Positions 27,326 through 35,119 of a stretch of DNA of 64,000 bases are shown in pieces; the stretch's first letter is position 1, and every line of letters starts with the position of its first letter. A model generated the notes under the pieces. The model was not told where the DNA came from, ran no database searches, and saw only the letters and a program-made list of their open reading frames with translations. The DNA is from Eubacterium sp. AF16-48 (GTDB lineage Bacteria > Bacillota > Clostridia > Lachnospirales > Lachnospiraceae). The position numbers were made by a program, and so were the translations under genes. The stretch is from positions 71,318 through 135,317 of the forward strand of contig NZ_QUHB01000008.1 of NCBI RefSeq assembly GCF_003479405.1. The letters are read 5' to 3'.

Positions 27326-28102
27326 ATGAGAAAAGGATTAATTAGTAAGAAAATCGTAGCATATGTTTGTGCAGCAACTATGATGTTCTGTGGATTCGCA
27401 GGCATTACTAAGGCTACACCTGTAGCAGCAGCAGAAACAGAGATCCAGCTTGACGATGCAGCAAGTGGAATGAATAAGACATTACACATTGACAAAGCAG
27501 CAAAGGGTTCAAAAGATGATTTGATGTATGCATATCAGGGATTTGTAACATTTAAGGATCTTGCTGATAAGAGTTTTAAGTATCTTAAGATTACATACAC
27601 AGGTGATATTACAACTTTAAGATTTGAATTTAATGAAAAAACTTCAAATACAAATCAGGGACCGTTCTGGTTTGATGCTGAGCAGGATACACACTTTGTA
27701 ACAGCAGACGGAAGTGATATTCCTTTGGTTGGTAAAAACACAACAATCGTTATTGACCTTGAAAAATCAGGTGTTGATATGAGCAAGTATAACAATGGTA
27801 TTCATATGCATGCTAACTCAACAACAGATGCAGCATTTGATGTAACACTTAAGGATTGTGTATTGTCATCAGTTGCACCAGCTACAACTGGTTCAAAGAC
27901 AGCAACCAAACCTGGAGACAGCAAGAGTAAGACAGATGAACAGGTAACAGATGCAAACGGAAATGTTACACCAACACAGAACTCAACAAATGCACCTTCA
28001 ACAGGTTCACCTATGTGGCCAATCGCAGCAGGTGTAGGTGGAATCGTAGTTGCAGCAGCAGCTTTCGTAGTTTCAAGATCAAAGAAATTTAAAGAAAACT
28101 AA
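27326..28102 (+). CDS. Surface protein with related beta-rich domain and C-terminal anchor
   Basis: A 258-residue protein with signal peptide (MRKGLISKKIVAYVCAATMM), a domain homologous to that of the previous gene (IQLDDAASGMNKTLHI, FKYLKITYTGDITTLRFEF, VVIDLEKSG-like VIDLEKSGVDMS, GIHMHANS), a Thr/Ser/Gln linker, then APSTGSPMWPIAAGVGGIVV and a basic tail. APSTG resembles an LPXTG sorting signal with Leu replaced by Ala. The signal peptide and upstream AAAGGATAGGGATAAC leader are almost repeated before the next gene, so the two are duplicates. Confidence 0.75.
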   Translation: MRKGLISKKIVAYVCAATMMFCGFAGITKATPVAAAETEIQLDDAASGMNKTLHIDKAAKGSKDDLMYAYQGFVTFKDLADKSFKYLKITYTGDITTLRFEFNEKTSNTNQGPFWFDAEQDTHFVTADGSDIPLVGKNTTIVIDLEKSGVDMSKYNNGIHMHANSTTDAAFDVTLKDCVLSSVAPATTGSKTATKPGDSKSKTDEQVTDANGNVTPTQNSTNAPSTGSPMWPIAAGVGGIVVAAAAFVVSRSKKFKEN

Positions 28103-28122
28103 TTTAATATTTATGAATTTAT

Positions 28123-28154
28123 TCAGGTGTCAGGGACGGTCCTTTGACACCTGA
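28123..28154. repeat. REP-like palindrome between surface-protein genes
   Basis: TCAGGTGTCA (28123-28132) pairs with TGACACCTGA (28145-28154) around GGGACGGTCCTT. No T-run follows. The sequence type (GTGTCAGGGACGGTCC...GACAC) resembles short palindromes dispersed in many Firmicutes. I see only one copy here. Confidence 0.5.
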
Positions 28155-28209
28155 TATAAAATATAATAACAATTAATTTACAAATTTATGAAAGGACAGG
28201 GGTAATTAT

Positions 28210-30087
28210 ATGAGAAAAGGTTTATTTACCAAGAAAATCGTAGCATATGTTTGTGCAGCAACTATGGTATTTAGCAGTTTTGCAGGTGTCAGTGTTGTAA
28301 ATAACACAAATGTAATTGCAGACGAAACAAAGGCTGACATTGTATTAAATGATACAGGTTCACCACTTATTAAGACATGGGGTTCAGCAGATGGTGAAGG
28401 ATATGCATATGAAGGATATGTATACTGTGGAGACGTTAGCTCAGATTACAAATATCTTCAGATTACATATTCAGGAGACGCAACAGCATTGAAAGAAGCT
28501 CGTTGGGAACTTTTAGGAAAAGATGATAAGGCATTAGGAACATATTGGTTCTCACAGAATGATCAGGGAACATTTAAGACAACTGATGATACATTAGTTC
28601 CTGCACCAACAGAAACAGCACAGACAGTAGTAATCGACTTAGAAAAGACAGGTGTTGATTTATCAGCATCAGGAGTTAATGCATTCCATTTCCATAACAC
28701 AAAAGGAAACGGAACATTATCAATAACAGATGCAAGATTTATGACATCATTACCAGCAGAAGATACAAAGGCTGACATTGTATTAAATGATACAGGTTCA
28801 CCACTTATTAAAACATGGGGTTCAGCAGATGGTGAAGGATATGCATATGAAGGATATGTATACTGTGGAGACGTTAGCTCAGATTACAAATATCTTCAGA
28901 TTACATATTCAGGAGCTGCAACAGCATTGAAAGAAGCTCGTTGGGAACTTTTAGGGAAAGATGATAAGGCATTAGGAACATATTGGTTCTCACAGAATGA
29001 TCAGGGAACATTTAAGACAACTGATGATACATTAGTTCCTGCACCAACAGAAACAGCACAGACAGTAGTAATCGACTTAGAAAAGACAGGCGTTGATTTA
29101 TCAGCATCAGGAATTAATGCATTCCATTTCCATAACACAAAAGGAAACGGTGCATTAACAATAACAGATGCAAGATTCATCACAAAGGTTCCTGAAGAAG
29201 TTACAACACCTGCACCAACAGAGGCACCAACAGAAGGACCTACAGAAGCACCAACAACACCACAGCCAACAACAGCAGCAGATCCTTCAACAGGAATTAA
29301 GCTTGATGATGTTGCAAGTGGAATGAACAAGACATTACACATTGACAAAGCTGCAAGTGGCGCTACAGATGGTATCAAGTACGCATACTTAGGATTTGTT
29401 ACATTTAAAGATTTAGCTACAAAGGATTTCAGATATCTTAAATTAACATATACAGGTGATATTACAAGCTTAAGATTTGAATTTAATGAAAAGGCAACAA
29501 ACGCAAATCAGGGACCTTTCTGGTTCGATGCAGAACAGGATGTTCACTTTGTAACAGCTGACGGAAGCCCAATCCAGTTAGTTGGAAACAATACAACAGT
29601 TGTTATTGACCTTGTAGCTTCAGGTGTAGATATGAGCAAGTACAATAATGGTATTCATATGCATGGTAACTCAACAACAGATGCTGCATTTGATGTAACA
29701 ATTAAAGATGCAGTATTATATGGTGGAGTACCTACACCACAGCCAACAACAGTTGCACCTACAAAGAAACCTACAGTTAAGGTATCAAGACCTGGTACTG
29801 CTTCAGTTAAGAAAGCTACAAAGAAGAAAGCTTCAGCAAAGGTTAAGATTAGCCTTAAGAAAGTTAAGAAAGCAAAAGGATATTATGTACAGATTTCAAC
29901 TTCTAAGAAGTTCAAGAAAGTTCTTGTAAAGAAATATGTAAAGAAAGTATCATTTACACTTAAGAGCAAAAAGATTAAGAATAAAAAGAAACTTTACGTT
30001 AGAGCAAAAGCTTACAAGCTTAACGGAAAGAAGAAAGTTCTTTCTAAGAAGTGGTCAAAAGTTAAGAAAGTAAAAATTACAAAATAA
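28210..30087 (+). CDS. Secreted three-domain protein with Lys-rich C-terminal domain
   Basis: A 625-residue exported protein. After a signal peptide nearly identical to the previous protein's, there are two almost identical 146-residue-period domains (about 40-176 and 186-322) related to the gene at 26496, then a Thr-Pro-rich linker, then one domain like that of the 27326 protein (about 362-505). A very basic 115-residue C-terminal domain (SAKVKISLKKVKKAKGYYVQ, FKKVLVKKYVKK, LYVRAKAYKL) ends it. That last domain looks like a fibronectin-III-type wall-binding module and recurs in the GH87-like enzyme next door. No catalytic residues are evident; a glucan-binding role is inferred. Confidence 0.78.
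   Translation: MRKGLFTKKIVAYVCAATMVFSSFAGVSVVNNTNVIADETKADIVLNDTGSPLIKTWGSADGEGYAYEGYVYCGDVSSDYKYLQITYSGDATALKEARWELLGKDDKALGTYWFSQNDQGTFKTTDDTLVPAPTETAQTVVIDLEKTGVDLSASGVNAFHFHNTKGNGTLSITDARFMTSLPAEDTKADIVLNDTGSPLIKTWGSADGEGYAYEGYVYCGDVSSDYKYLQITYSGAATALKEARWELLGKDDKALGTYWFSQNDQGTFKTTDDTLVPAPTETAQTVVIDLEKTGVDLSASGINAFHFHNTKGNGALTITDARFITKVPEEVTTPAPTEAPTEGPTEAPTTPQPTTAADPSTGIKLDDVASGMNKTLHIDKAASGATDGIKYAYLGFVTFKDLATKDFRYLKLTYTGDITSLRFEFNEKATNANQGPFWFDAEQDVHFVTADGSPIQLVGNNTTVVIDLVASGVDMSKYNNGIHMHGNSTTDAAFDVTIKDAVLYGGVPTPQPTTVAPTKKPTVKVSRPGTASVKKATKKKASAKVKISLKKVKKAKGYYVQISTSKKFKKVLVKKYVKKVSFTLKSKKIKNKKKLYVRAKAYKLNGKKKVLSKKWSKVKKVKITK
28327..28739 (+). repeat. Intragenic direct repeat, copy 1
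   Basis: Begins ACAAAGGCTGACATTG and ends GCAAGATT. It is nearly identical to 28765-29177, with a 438-bp period (146 codons). The few differences are scattered, which indicates a recent in-frame duplication. Confidence 0.9.
28765..29177 (+). repeat. Intragenic direct repeat, copy 2
   Basis: Second copy of the 413-bp unit starting at 28327. It encodes the second domain of the secreted protein. Confidence 0.9.
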
Positions 30088-30120
30088 TTTTAAAATATTA
30101 ATTTAGACTATGAAAAGAAA

Positions 30121-30158
30121 ATAACCTATAGTGGGGAAAACGCTATAGGTTATTTTTC
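30121..30158 (+). terminator. Terminator before the GH87-like gene
   Basis: ATAACCTATAG (30121-30131) pairs with CTATAGGTTAT (30143-30153), followed by TTTTTC. The next gene therefore either reads through or has its own promoter; I did not find a clear one. Confidence 0.7.
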
Positions 30159-30194
30159 TATCGTAAAAAAGTTTTTACTAAGCAAGAAGGAGAT

Positions 30195-32462
30195 ATGAAT
30201 TTGAGAAAGATAGTAAAACAAATAATCGTTATGGGAATGGCAGTTATGTTGACTATCCAACCGGGATATATGGGAAATGATAATAAAAAGGTATATGGTG
30301 CAGAAAGCACTAAGGCTGATAGTTTTTATTTACCGTCTGCCAATGCAAATGGTGTAATAGGGGCAACTATGCCATATACAAGATATGATACTGAAAAAGC
30401 CAGCCTGGCAGGAGGTGCTGTAATTGCAAAATCAGATAGTTATTCTAATTCAAGCATTGCAACACAAGCATCAAATCAGTCCTATGCAAGACTTCCAAAA
30501 AGTGGTTCGTCAGTAGAATGGACAATGGAAACGTCAGGAGATGGCGTTACAATGAGATTCACAATGCCGGATTCAAGTGACGGAAAGGGAAAAACAGGTT
30601 CTCTTGATGTATACGTAAATGGAAAATTGGCAGAGAAAGTAAACTTAACATCTTATTATATGTGGCAGTATTTTGCTGCGGGAAAAGGACATCCAAGTGA
30701 TACTAATAACGGTGGGTATCCATTATTTGCCTTCGACGAAGTTCATTTTAAATTAAACAAATCACTGAAAAAAGGTGATAAGATAAAAATACAAAACAGT
30801 GGTGCAGGAAATATGGAATATGGTGTTGATTTCATTGAGGTAGAACAGGTACAAGGTGAAATTAAACAACCGGCAAATTCCTTAAGCGTAGTGGATTATG
30901 GAGCAAAGCCAAATGATGATACAGATGATGCAACAGCCATAAATAATTGCTTATATGCTGCTAAAAATATGAAAAAAGATGTATATTTTCCAGCGGGAAC
31001 ATACAAAATGAGTAAAAAAATGAAGATTTTAGGGGAAAATATTAAAGTAACCGGTGCTGGAATGTGGTATACAAATATACAGTTTACAAGTGACCAGCAA
31101 GGTGGCGGTGGTGTAACGGGAAAATGCAAAAATGTTGAAATAAGTAATATGTACTTAAATTCAAATTTACGTTCACGTTACAGTGAAAGCGCTAACTACA
31201 AATGTTTTGCAGATGTTTTTGAAGGCGGTTCAGTTATTCATGACATTTGGGAAGAACATTTTGAGTGTGGTTTCTGGCTTGGTGATTATGACAGAGACAC
31301 AAACTATTCAGATGGTTTAAAAATCGTAAATAGCAGAATAAGAAACAATTTAGCTGATGGTGTTAACTTCTGTCAGGGAACAAGCAACGCTGCAGTATAC
31401 AATTGTTCAGTAAGAAATAATGGTGATGACGGTCTTGCAATGTGGAACAATGATTATTGTTCAAAGGATGAAGAAAAAAATGTATTCGCATACAATACCG
31501 TAGAATTTAACTGGAGAGCCGGTGGAATTGCTGTGTATGGTGGAAACGGACATAAGATTTATAACAACTATATTTGTGATACAACTATGTCCTGTGGTAT
31601 ACATTTAAATACTGTTTTTCCAGGTCATAAGTTTAATAATAATAAAGACGGAATAAAATTTGACAATAACATAATAATCAAATCCGGTTGCTCAAAGGAC
31701 TCATGGAATGGAACTATGGCAGCCATTGATATAACAGGTGGTGTTAAGAACGTTACATTTAGCAATACAAAAATTTATGAAGCACAGCATGATGGCATAC
31801 GTGTAGGGCAGGACTGTAGCAATATTATTTTCAACAATACTAAGATATACAAGTCAGGTGCTGATGGAAACACTTCCAGAAAAGGAGCTGCATTGTATTT
31901 AGATACAGCACAAAATGTTATATTTAACAATATAGAAATTGCAAAGAGTGCCTATAGTAATGCAGCCGGATGGCCAATATATTCACATATCTATGGTACG
32001 GTTAATACCAACAATATTAAAAATTATGTTAATGTAAGCAGTAAGGAATATACAATTCCTTCATACCCTAAGGCAGGAACATTTAGCACAGGTAAACCTT
32101 CAAATGGCGGAAGTGAAAATCCAACAACAAAACCTACGGTAAAGCCAACGGTTAAACCAATTGTAAAGGTTAATGTAACTAAGGTTAAAAGTGCATCTAA
32201 AAAGCGTGCTTCTTACAAAATAAAAATAAGTCTTAAGAAAGCAAAATCCGTAACGGGATATCAGATACAGATTGCTACAAACAAGAAATTTAAGAAGGTT
32301 TTAGTATCTAAAAAAGTAAAGAAATACAAATTTGTACTTAAATCATCTAAAATTAAAAACAAAAAGACCTTGTATCTTAGAGCAAGAGCGTATAAAGTAG
32401 TTAGTAAAAAGACTTATGTAAGCAATTGGACAAAAGCTAAAAAGGTTAAAGTGACTAAGTAG
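30195..32462 (+). CDS. Secreted GH87-like alpha-1,3-glucanase
   Basis: A 755-residue secreted enzyme with signal peptide (to about 36), a GH87-type N-terminal sandwich (SVEWTMET, TGSLDVYVNGKLAEKV, YYMWQYF, FDEVHFKLNKSLKKGDKIKI, YGVDFIEVE), and a right-handed beta-helix. Asp388 (LADGVNF) and Asp411/Asp412 (NNGDDGLAMW) have the same 23/24-residue spacing as the three catalytic Asp I recall for the Bacillus circulans GH87 alpha-1,3-glucanase. A Pro-Thr linker leads to the Lys-rich C-terminal domain shared with the preceding gene. AAGGAG lies only 2 nt from ATG 30195 but 8 nt from TTG 30201, so the TTG may be the real start. It would release nigerose-type sugars from alpha-1,3-glucan. Confidence 0.8.
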   Translation: MNLRKIVKQIIVMGMAVMLTIQPGYMGNDNKKVYGAESTKADSFYLPSANANGVIGATMPYTRYDTEKASLAGGAVIAKSDSYSNSSIATQASNQSYARLPKSGSSVEWTMETSGDGVTMRFTMPDSSDGKGKTGSLDVYVNGKLAEKVNLTSYYMWQYFAAGKGHPSDTNNGGYPLFAFDEVHFKLNKSLKKGDKIKIQNSGAGNMEYGVDFIEVEQVQGEIKQPANSLSVVDYGAKPNDDTDDATAINNCLYAAKNMKKDVYFPAGTYKMSKKMKILGENIKVTGAGMWYTNIQFTSDQQGGGGVTGKCKNVEISNMYLNSNLRSRYSESANYKCFADVFEGGSVIHDIWEEHFECGFWLGDYDRDTNYSDGLKIVNSRIRNNLADGVNFCQGTSNAAVYNCSVRNNGDDGLAMWNNDYCSKDEEKNVFAYNTVEFNWRAGGIAVYGGNGHKIYNNYICDTTMSCGIHLNTVFPGHKFNNNKDGIKFDNNIIIKSGCSKDSWNGTMAAIDITGGVKNVTFSNTKIYEAQHDGIRVGQDCSNIIFNNTKIYKSGADGNTSRKGAALYLDTAQNVIFNNIEIAKSAYSNAAGWPIYSHIYGTVNTNNIKNYVNVSSKEYTIPSYPKAGTFSTGKPSNGGSENPTTKPTVKPTVKPIVKVNVTKVKSASKKRASYKIKISLKKAKSVTGYQIQIATNKKFKKVLVSKKVKKYKFVLKSSKIKNKKTLYLRARAYKVVSKKTYVSNWTKAKKVKVTK

Positions 32463-32558
32463 AGTCTACAGAATTAAAATTAGCAAATAAAGTTCATAGG
32501 ATAAAGTCCGTAAAATTAAAATGAAGGGAAGAAGATTTAATATCTTTTGGGTGAAAGT

Positions 32559-33095
32559 ATGGCACATTTATATTTTACAAGACATGGACAGACCTTTTGG
32601 AATGTTGAAAACAAAATTTGTGGAGCAACGGATATAGGTCTGACAGAGTTAGGACACAGTCAGGCTAAGGAGCTGGGCGAAAAAATATTACAACAGGGAA
32701 TACATATTGATGAAATATTATATTCCCCATTATCCCGTGCCGCAGATACGGCAAAGCATATTTCCCGGATTACGGGAATACCTATGAGGGAAGAAAAGAG
32801 ACTGACGGAACAGAATTTTGGAAAATATGAATCAACAGCCAGAAATGGTGAAGAATTTAAAGTGGCAAAGACAAATTTTATATGTAGTTTTGATGGCGGT
32901 GAAACAATGTTACACCTGGCACAAAGAATATATAATTTGTTAGATGAAATCAAGCAACAGCCGGATAAGGTATATCTGTTGGTTGCTCATAATGGAATAT
33001 CAAGAGTGGTAAATTCGTATTTTTACGATATGACAAATGAAGAGTTTGCAGCATTTGGCATTAAAAACTGTGAAATTAGAAAATATGAGTTTTAA
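32559..33095 (+). CDS. Histidine phosphatase family protein
   Basis: A 178-residue phosphoglycerate mutase-like phosphatase. The catalytic motif is FTRHGQTFWN (His near residue 9), followed by YSPLSRAADTAKHIS and the second catalytic His in VAHNGISR. It acts on phosphate esters in the cytoplasm; the substrate cannot be told. ATG at 32559 was chosen over an upstream TTG because GGGTGAAAG is then properly placed. Confidence 0.88.
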   Translation: MAHLYFTRHGQTFWNVENKICGATDIGLTELGHSQAKELGEKILQQGIHIDEILYSPLSRAADTAKHISRITGIPMREEKRLTEQNFGKYESTARNGEEFKVAKTNFICSFDGGETMLHLAQRIYNLLDEIKQQPDKVYLLVAHNGISRVVNSYFYDMTNEEFAAFGIKNCEIRKYEF

Positions 33096-33110
33096 GCTTA
33101 ATTAGAAAAA

Positions 33111-33181
33111 GGCTATTGCATCCTAAGGGGACTTGCCAAAGTATGACTTTGGAAACGTACCCTAGGACAATAGTTTTTTTT
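33111..33181 (+). terminator. Compound terminator after phosphatase gene
   Basis: Outer stem CTATTG (33113-33118) with CAATAG (33168-33173), inner CCAAAGT/ACTTTGG hairpin, then eight T. It is longer and more branched than a simple terminator. Confidence 0.7.
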
Positions 33182-33189
33182 AATAAAAA

Positions 33190-33459
33190 TTAGATGGCTT
33201 TATATCCACATTCAAATTTGGTTTTTGCTTCCTGAACTTTCTTGCTTTCTGCGGCAGGTGTAGGATAAAATCCCATAGTGTGCATCTGATTAAATACATC
33301 TACCTGAATTTCGTGTTCCTTGCTTAAAAGGTTAAGCATAGTTTCACGAAGATTGTCATGGACGCATTCGTTAGCACCTAAATTATAAAGGTTAGTGGCA
33401 TTTTTTTCAGTATTAAGGGCATCCCCTAAAATTTCCTTTTCTGTATAAATTTCGTTCAT
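33190..33459 (-). CDS. CotF-like spore coat protein
   Basis: An 89-residue, helix-rich protein (YTEKEILGDALNTEKNATNL, LLSKEHEIQVDVFNQMHTMG, YPTPAA) of the coat protein F type, a ferritin-like fold found in Bacillus and clostridial spores. The start at 33459 has GGGGGA 7 nt upstream. It forms a two-gene operon with the next small gene. Its presence suggests the organism can, or its ancestors could, sporulate. Confidence 0.78.
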   Translation of the reverse strand: MNEIYTEKEILGDALNTEKNATNLYNLGANECVHDNLRETMLNLLSKEHEIQVDVFNQMHTMGFYPTPAAESKKVQEAKTKFECGYKAI

Positions 33460-33474
33460 TTTTAAATCCCCCAA

Positions 33475-33657
33475 TTATTTCAAATAAGAATAAATTTCAT
33501 TAAAATGTCCCTGATGCTTGTCGGCGATACTTAACATTTGCTGTTTTATAGTCTCATCCTTACTGTGATTTGCAAGCATCTGAAACTTTTTAACTAAAAG
33601 TTCCTCTTCATTTAATAAATCCTGAACAACTGACAGTTCTTTTTCTGAAATATCCAT
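33475..33657 (-). CDS. Small CotF/ferritin-like coat-associated protein
   Basis: A 60-residue helical protein (MDISEKELSVVQDLLNEEEL, MLSIADKHQGHFNEIYSYL) that looks like half of a CotF domain. It precedes the coat gene by about 15 nt in the same direction, and GGAGGAAAC lies before its ATG. Probably co-functional with the coat protein. Confidence 0.65.
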   Translation of the reverse strand: MDISEKELSVVQDLLNEEELLVKKFQMLANHSKDETIKQQMLSIADKHQGHFNEIYSYLK

Positions 33658-33763
33658 GTTTCCTCCTTTTTTAACATAAATTATTGACTTTAATAGTATG
33701 TTAAAATAAGATAGAAAAATGTATGGAATAATTTTGAAAAATTAAAATGAAAAAGGAGACGTA

Positions 33764-34546
33764 ATGGAATTAGAGGTAATTAGAGGAGTTTTAATTCCCT
33801 TTGCAGGAACATCTCTTGGAGCAGCATGTGTACTGTTTATGAAAAGGAATTTAAATATAAAGGTGCAGAAGGCACTTACAGGATTTGCGGCAGGAGTAAT
33901 GGTGGCAGCATCAATATGGAGTTTGCTTATCCCGGCTATAGAACAGTCGCAAAGTATGGGAAAGCTTTCCTTTGTCCCTGCTGTAATTGGATTTTGGGTA
34001 GGGATATTGTTTTTACTCTTATTAGATAAAACGATTCCCCACTTGCATATGAACAGTAACGAAGCAGAAGGACCTCATGTGAAACTAAAAAAAACTACAA
34101 TGCTTGTCCTTGCTGTTACACTTCATAATATTCCGGAGGGGATGGCTGTAGGAGTAGTTTTTGCGGCAATGCTTATGCCTAATAGTGAAATATCTTCTAT
34201 GGGGGCATTAGCTTTAGCAATTGGAATTGCAATACAGAATTTCCCGGAAGGTGCCATTATATCCATGCCGTTAAAGGCAGAAGGCGAAAGTAAGACAAAG
34301 GCATTTATATATGGAGTTCTTTCAGGGGCAGTGGAACCGGTAGCAGCAGTTTTAACTATTTTGGCTGCGGGGATAATTGTTCCGGTGCTACCATACTTAC
34401 TAAGCTTTGCAGCAGGAGCCATGTTATATGTGGTAGTAGAAGAATTGATTCCTGAAATGTCAGAAGGAAAACATTCTAATATTGGAACTTTAATGTTTTC
34501 TTTGGGATTTACAATTATGATGACATTAGATGTGGCATTAGGCTAA
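33764..34546 (+). CDS. ZIP-family metal transporter
   Basis: A 260-residue membrane protein with eight probable helices. The metal-binding helices read LHNIPEGMAVG and IQNFPEGAIISMP, the ZIP signature HN(I)PEG/QNFPEG. A short His-containing loop (HLHMN) lies between helices 3 and 4. It is closest in type to ZupT/GufA importers of zinc and related metals. AAGGAG precedes the ATG. Confidence 0.88.
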   Translation: MELEVIRGVLIPFAGTSLGAACVLFMKRNLNIKVQKALTGFAAGVMVAASIWSLLIPAIEQSQSMGKLSFVPAVIGFWVGILFLLLLDKTIPHLHMNSNEAEGPHVKLKKTTMLVLAVTLHNIPEGMAVGVVFAAMLMPNSEISSMGALALAIGIAIQNFPEGAIISMPLKAEGESKTKAFIYGVLSGAVEPVAAVLTILAAGIIVPVLPYLLSFAAGAMLYVVVEELIPEMSEGKHSNIGTLMFSLGFTIMMTLDVALG

Positions 34547-34570
34547 AATCAAAATTAAATACTTATAAAA

Positions 34571-34607
34571 AACGTATATCCCTGGAAAAGGAATATACGT
34601 TTTTTTA
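34571..34607. terminator. Bidirectional terminator between ZIP and CBS genes
   Basis: AACGTATATCC (34571-34581) pairs with GGAATATACGTT (34590-34601) with a one-base bulge, T-run after and A-run before. Confidence 0.7.
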
Positions 34608-34609
34608 GG

Positions 34610-35023
34610 TTAATTAATTTTTTCATCTAACTTATTTGCCAGATAGAGGATAACATCTTTTCGGGTTATAATTCCAATAAACACATTATTATCATCTACC
34701 ACAGGCACAAAGTTCTGATTGGTTATTTTATCAAATAATTCTTCCATAGAAACTGAAATGTGGATGGCTTTGTTATCCCTTCGTCGGTTTATGGATGTAA
34801 TGGGGATTCCCTCCATTTGCTTAAGGGAAGGAAAGTCATTGCTTTTTAAACACCAAAGCAAATCGCCTTCTGTAATAGTTCCTATGTATTTTCCGTCCTT
34901 ACCTAAAAGGGGAATGGCTGTGTATCCGTGATGCTCCATTTTTTCAAGAGCCTGTCTGAATGTATCATCTTCTTCAACATGTGAAACATTCTCCTTTGGA
35001 GTAAGGAAAAATAAAATATTCAT
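34610..35023 (-). CDS. CBS-domain protein
   Basis: A 137-residue protein made of two CBS motifs (HGYTAIPLLGKDGKYIGTITEG and FVPVVDDNNVFIGIITRKDV), a stand-alone pair that usually binds adenine nucleotides to sense energy state. It has no other domain. GGAGG lies upstream of the ATG. The partner is unknown; the neighbouring purine genes lie in the same direction about 100 bp upstream. Confidence 0.85.
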   Translation of the reverse strand: MNILFFLTPKENVSHVEEDDTFRQALEKMEHHGYTAIPLLGKDGKYIGTITEGDLLWCLKSNDFPSLKQMEGIPITSINRRRDNKAIHISVSMEELFDKITNQNFVPVVDDNNVFIGIITRKDVILYLANKLDEKIN

Positions 35024-35119
35024 ATATTATATCCTCCGTATTAAAAACTCATACTCAAACATTCTATCAGAAAAATATGAGTAAAGCCATAGAGGACACA
35101 AAAAGTTAACATGTTTATT

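Noticed and set aside
29001..29378. 125-residue open frame on the minus strand
   Set aside because: Antisense to the repeated domains and linker of the secreted protein; a shorter version recurs antisense to the first repeat, as expected for a shadow.
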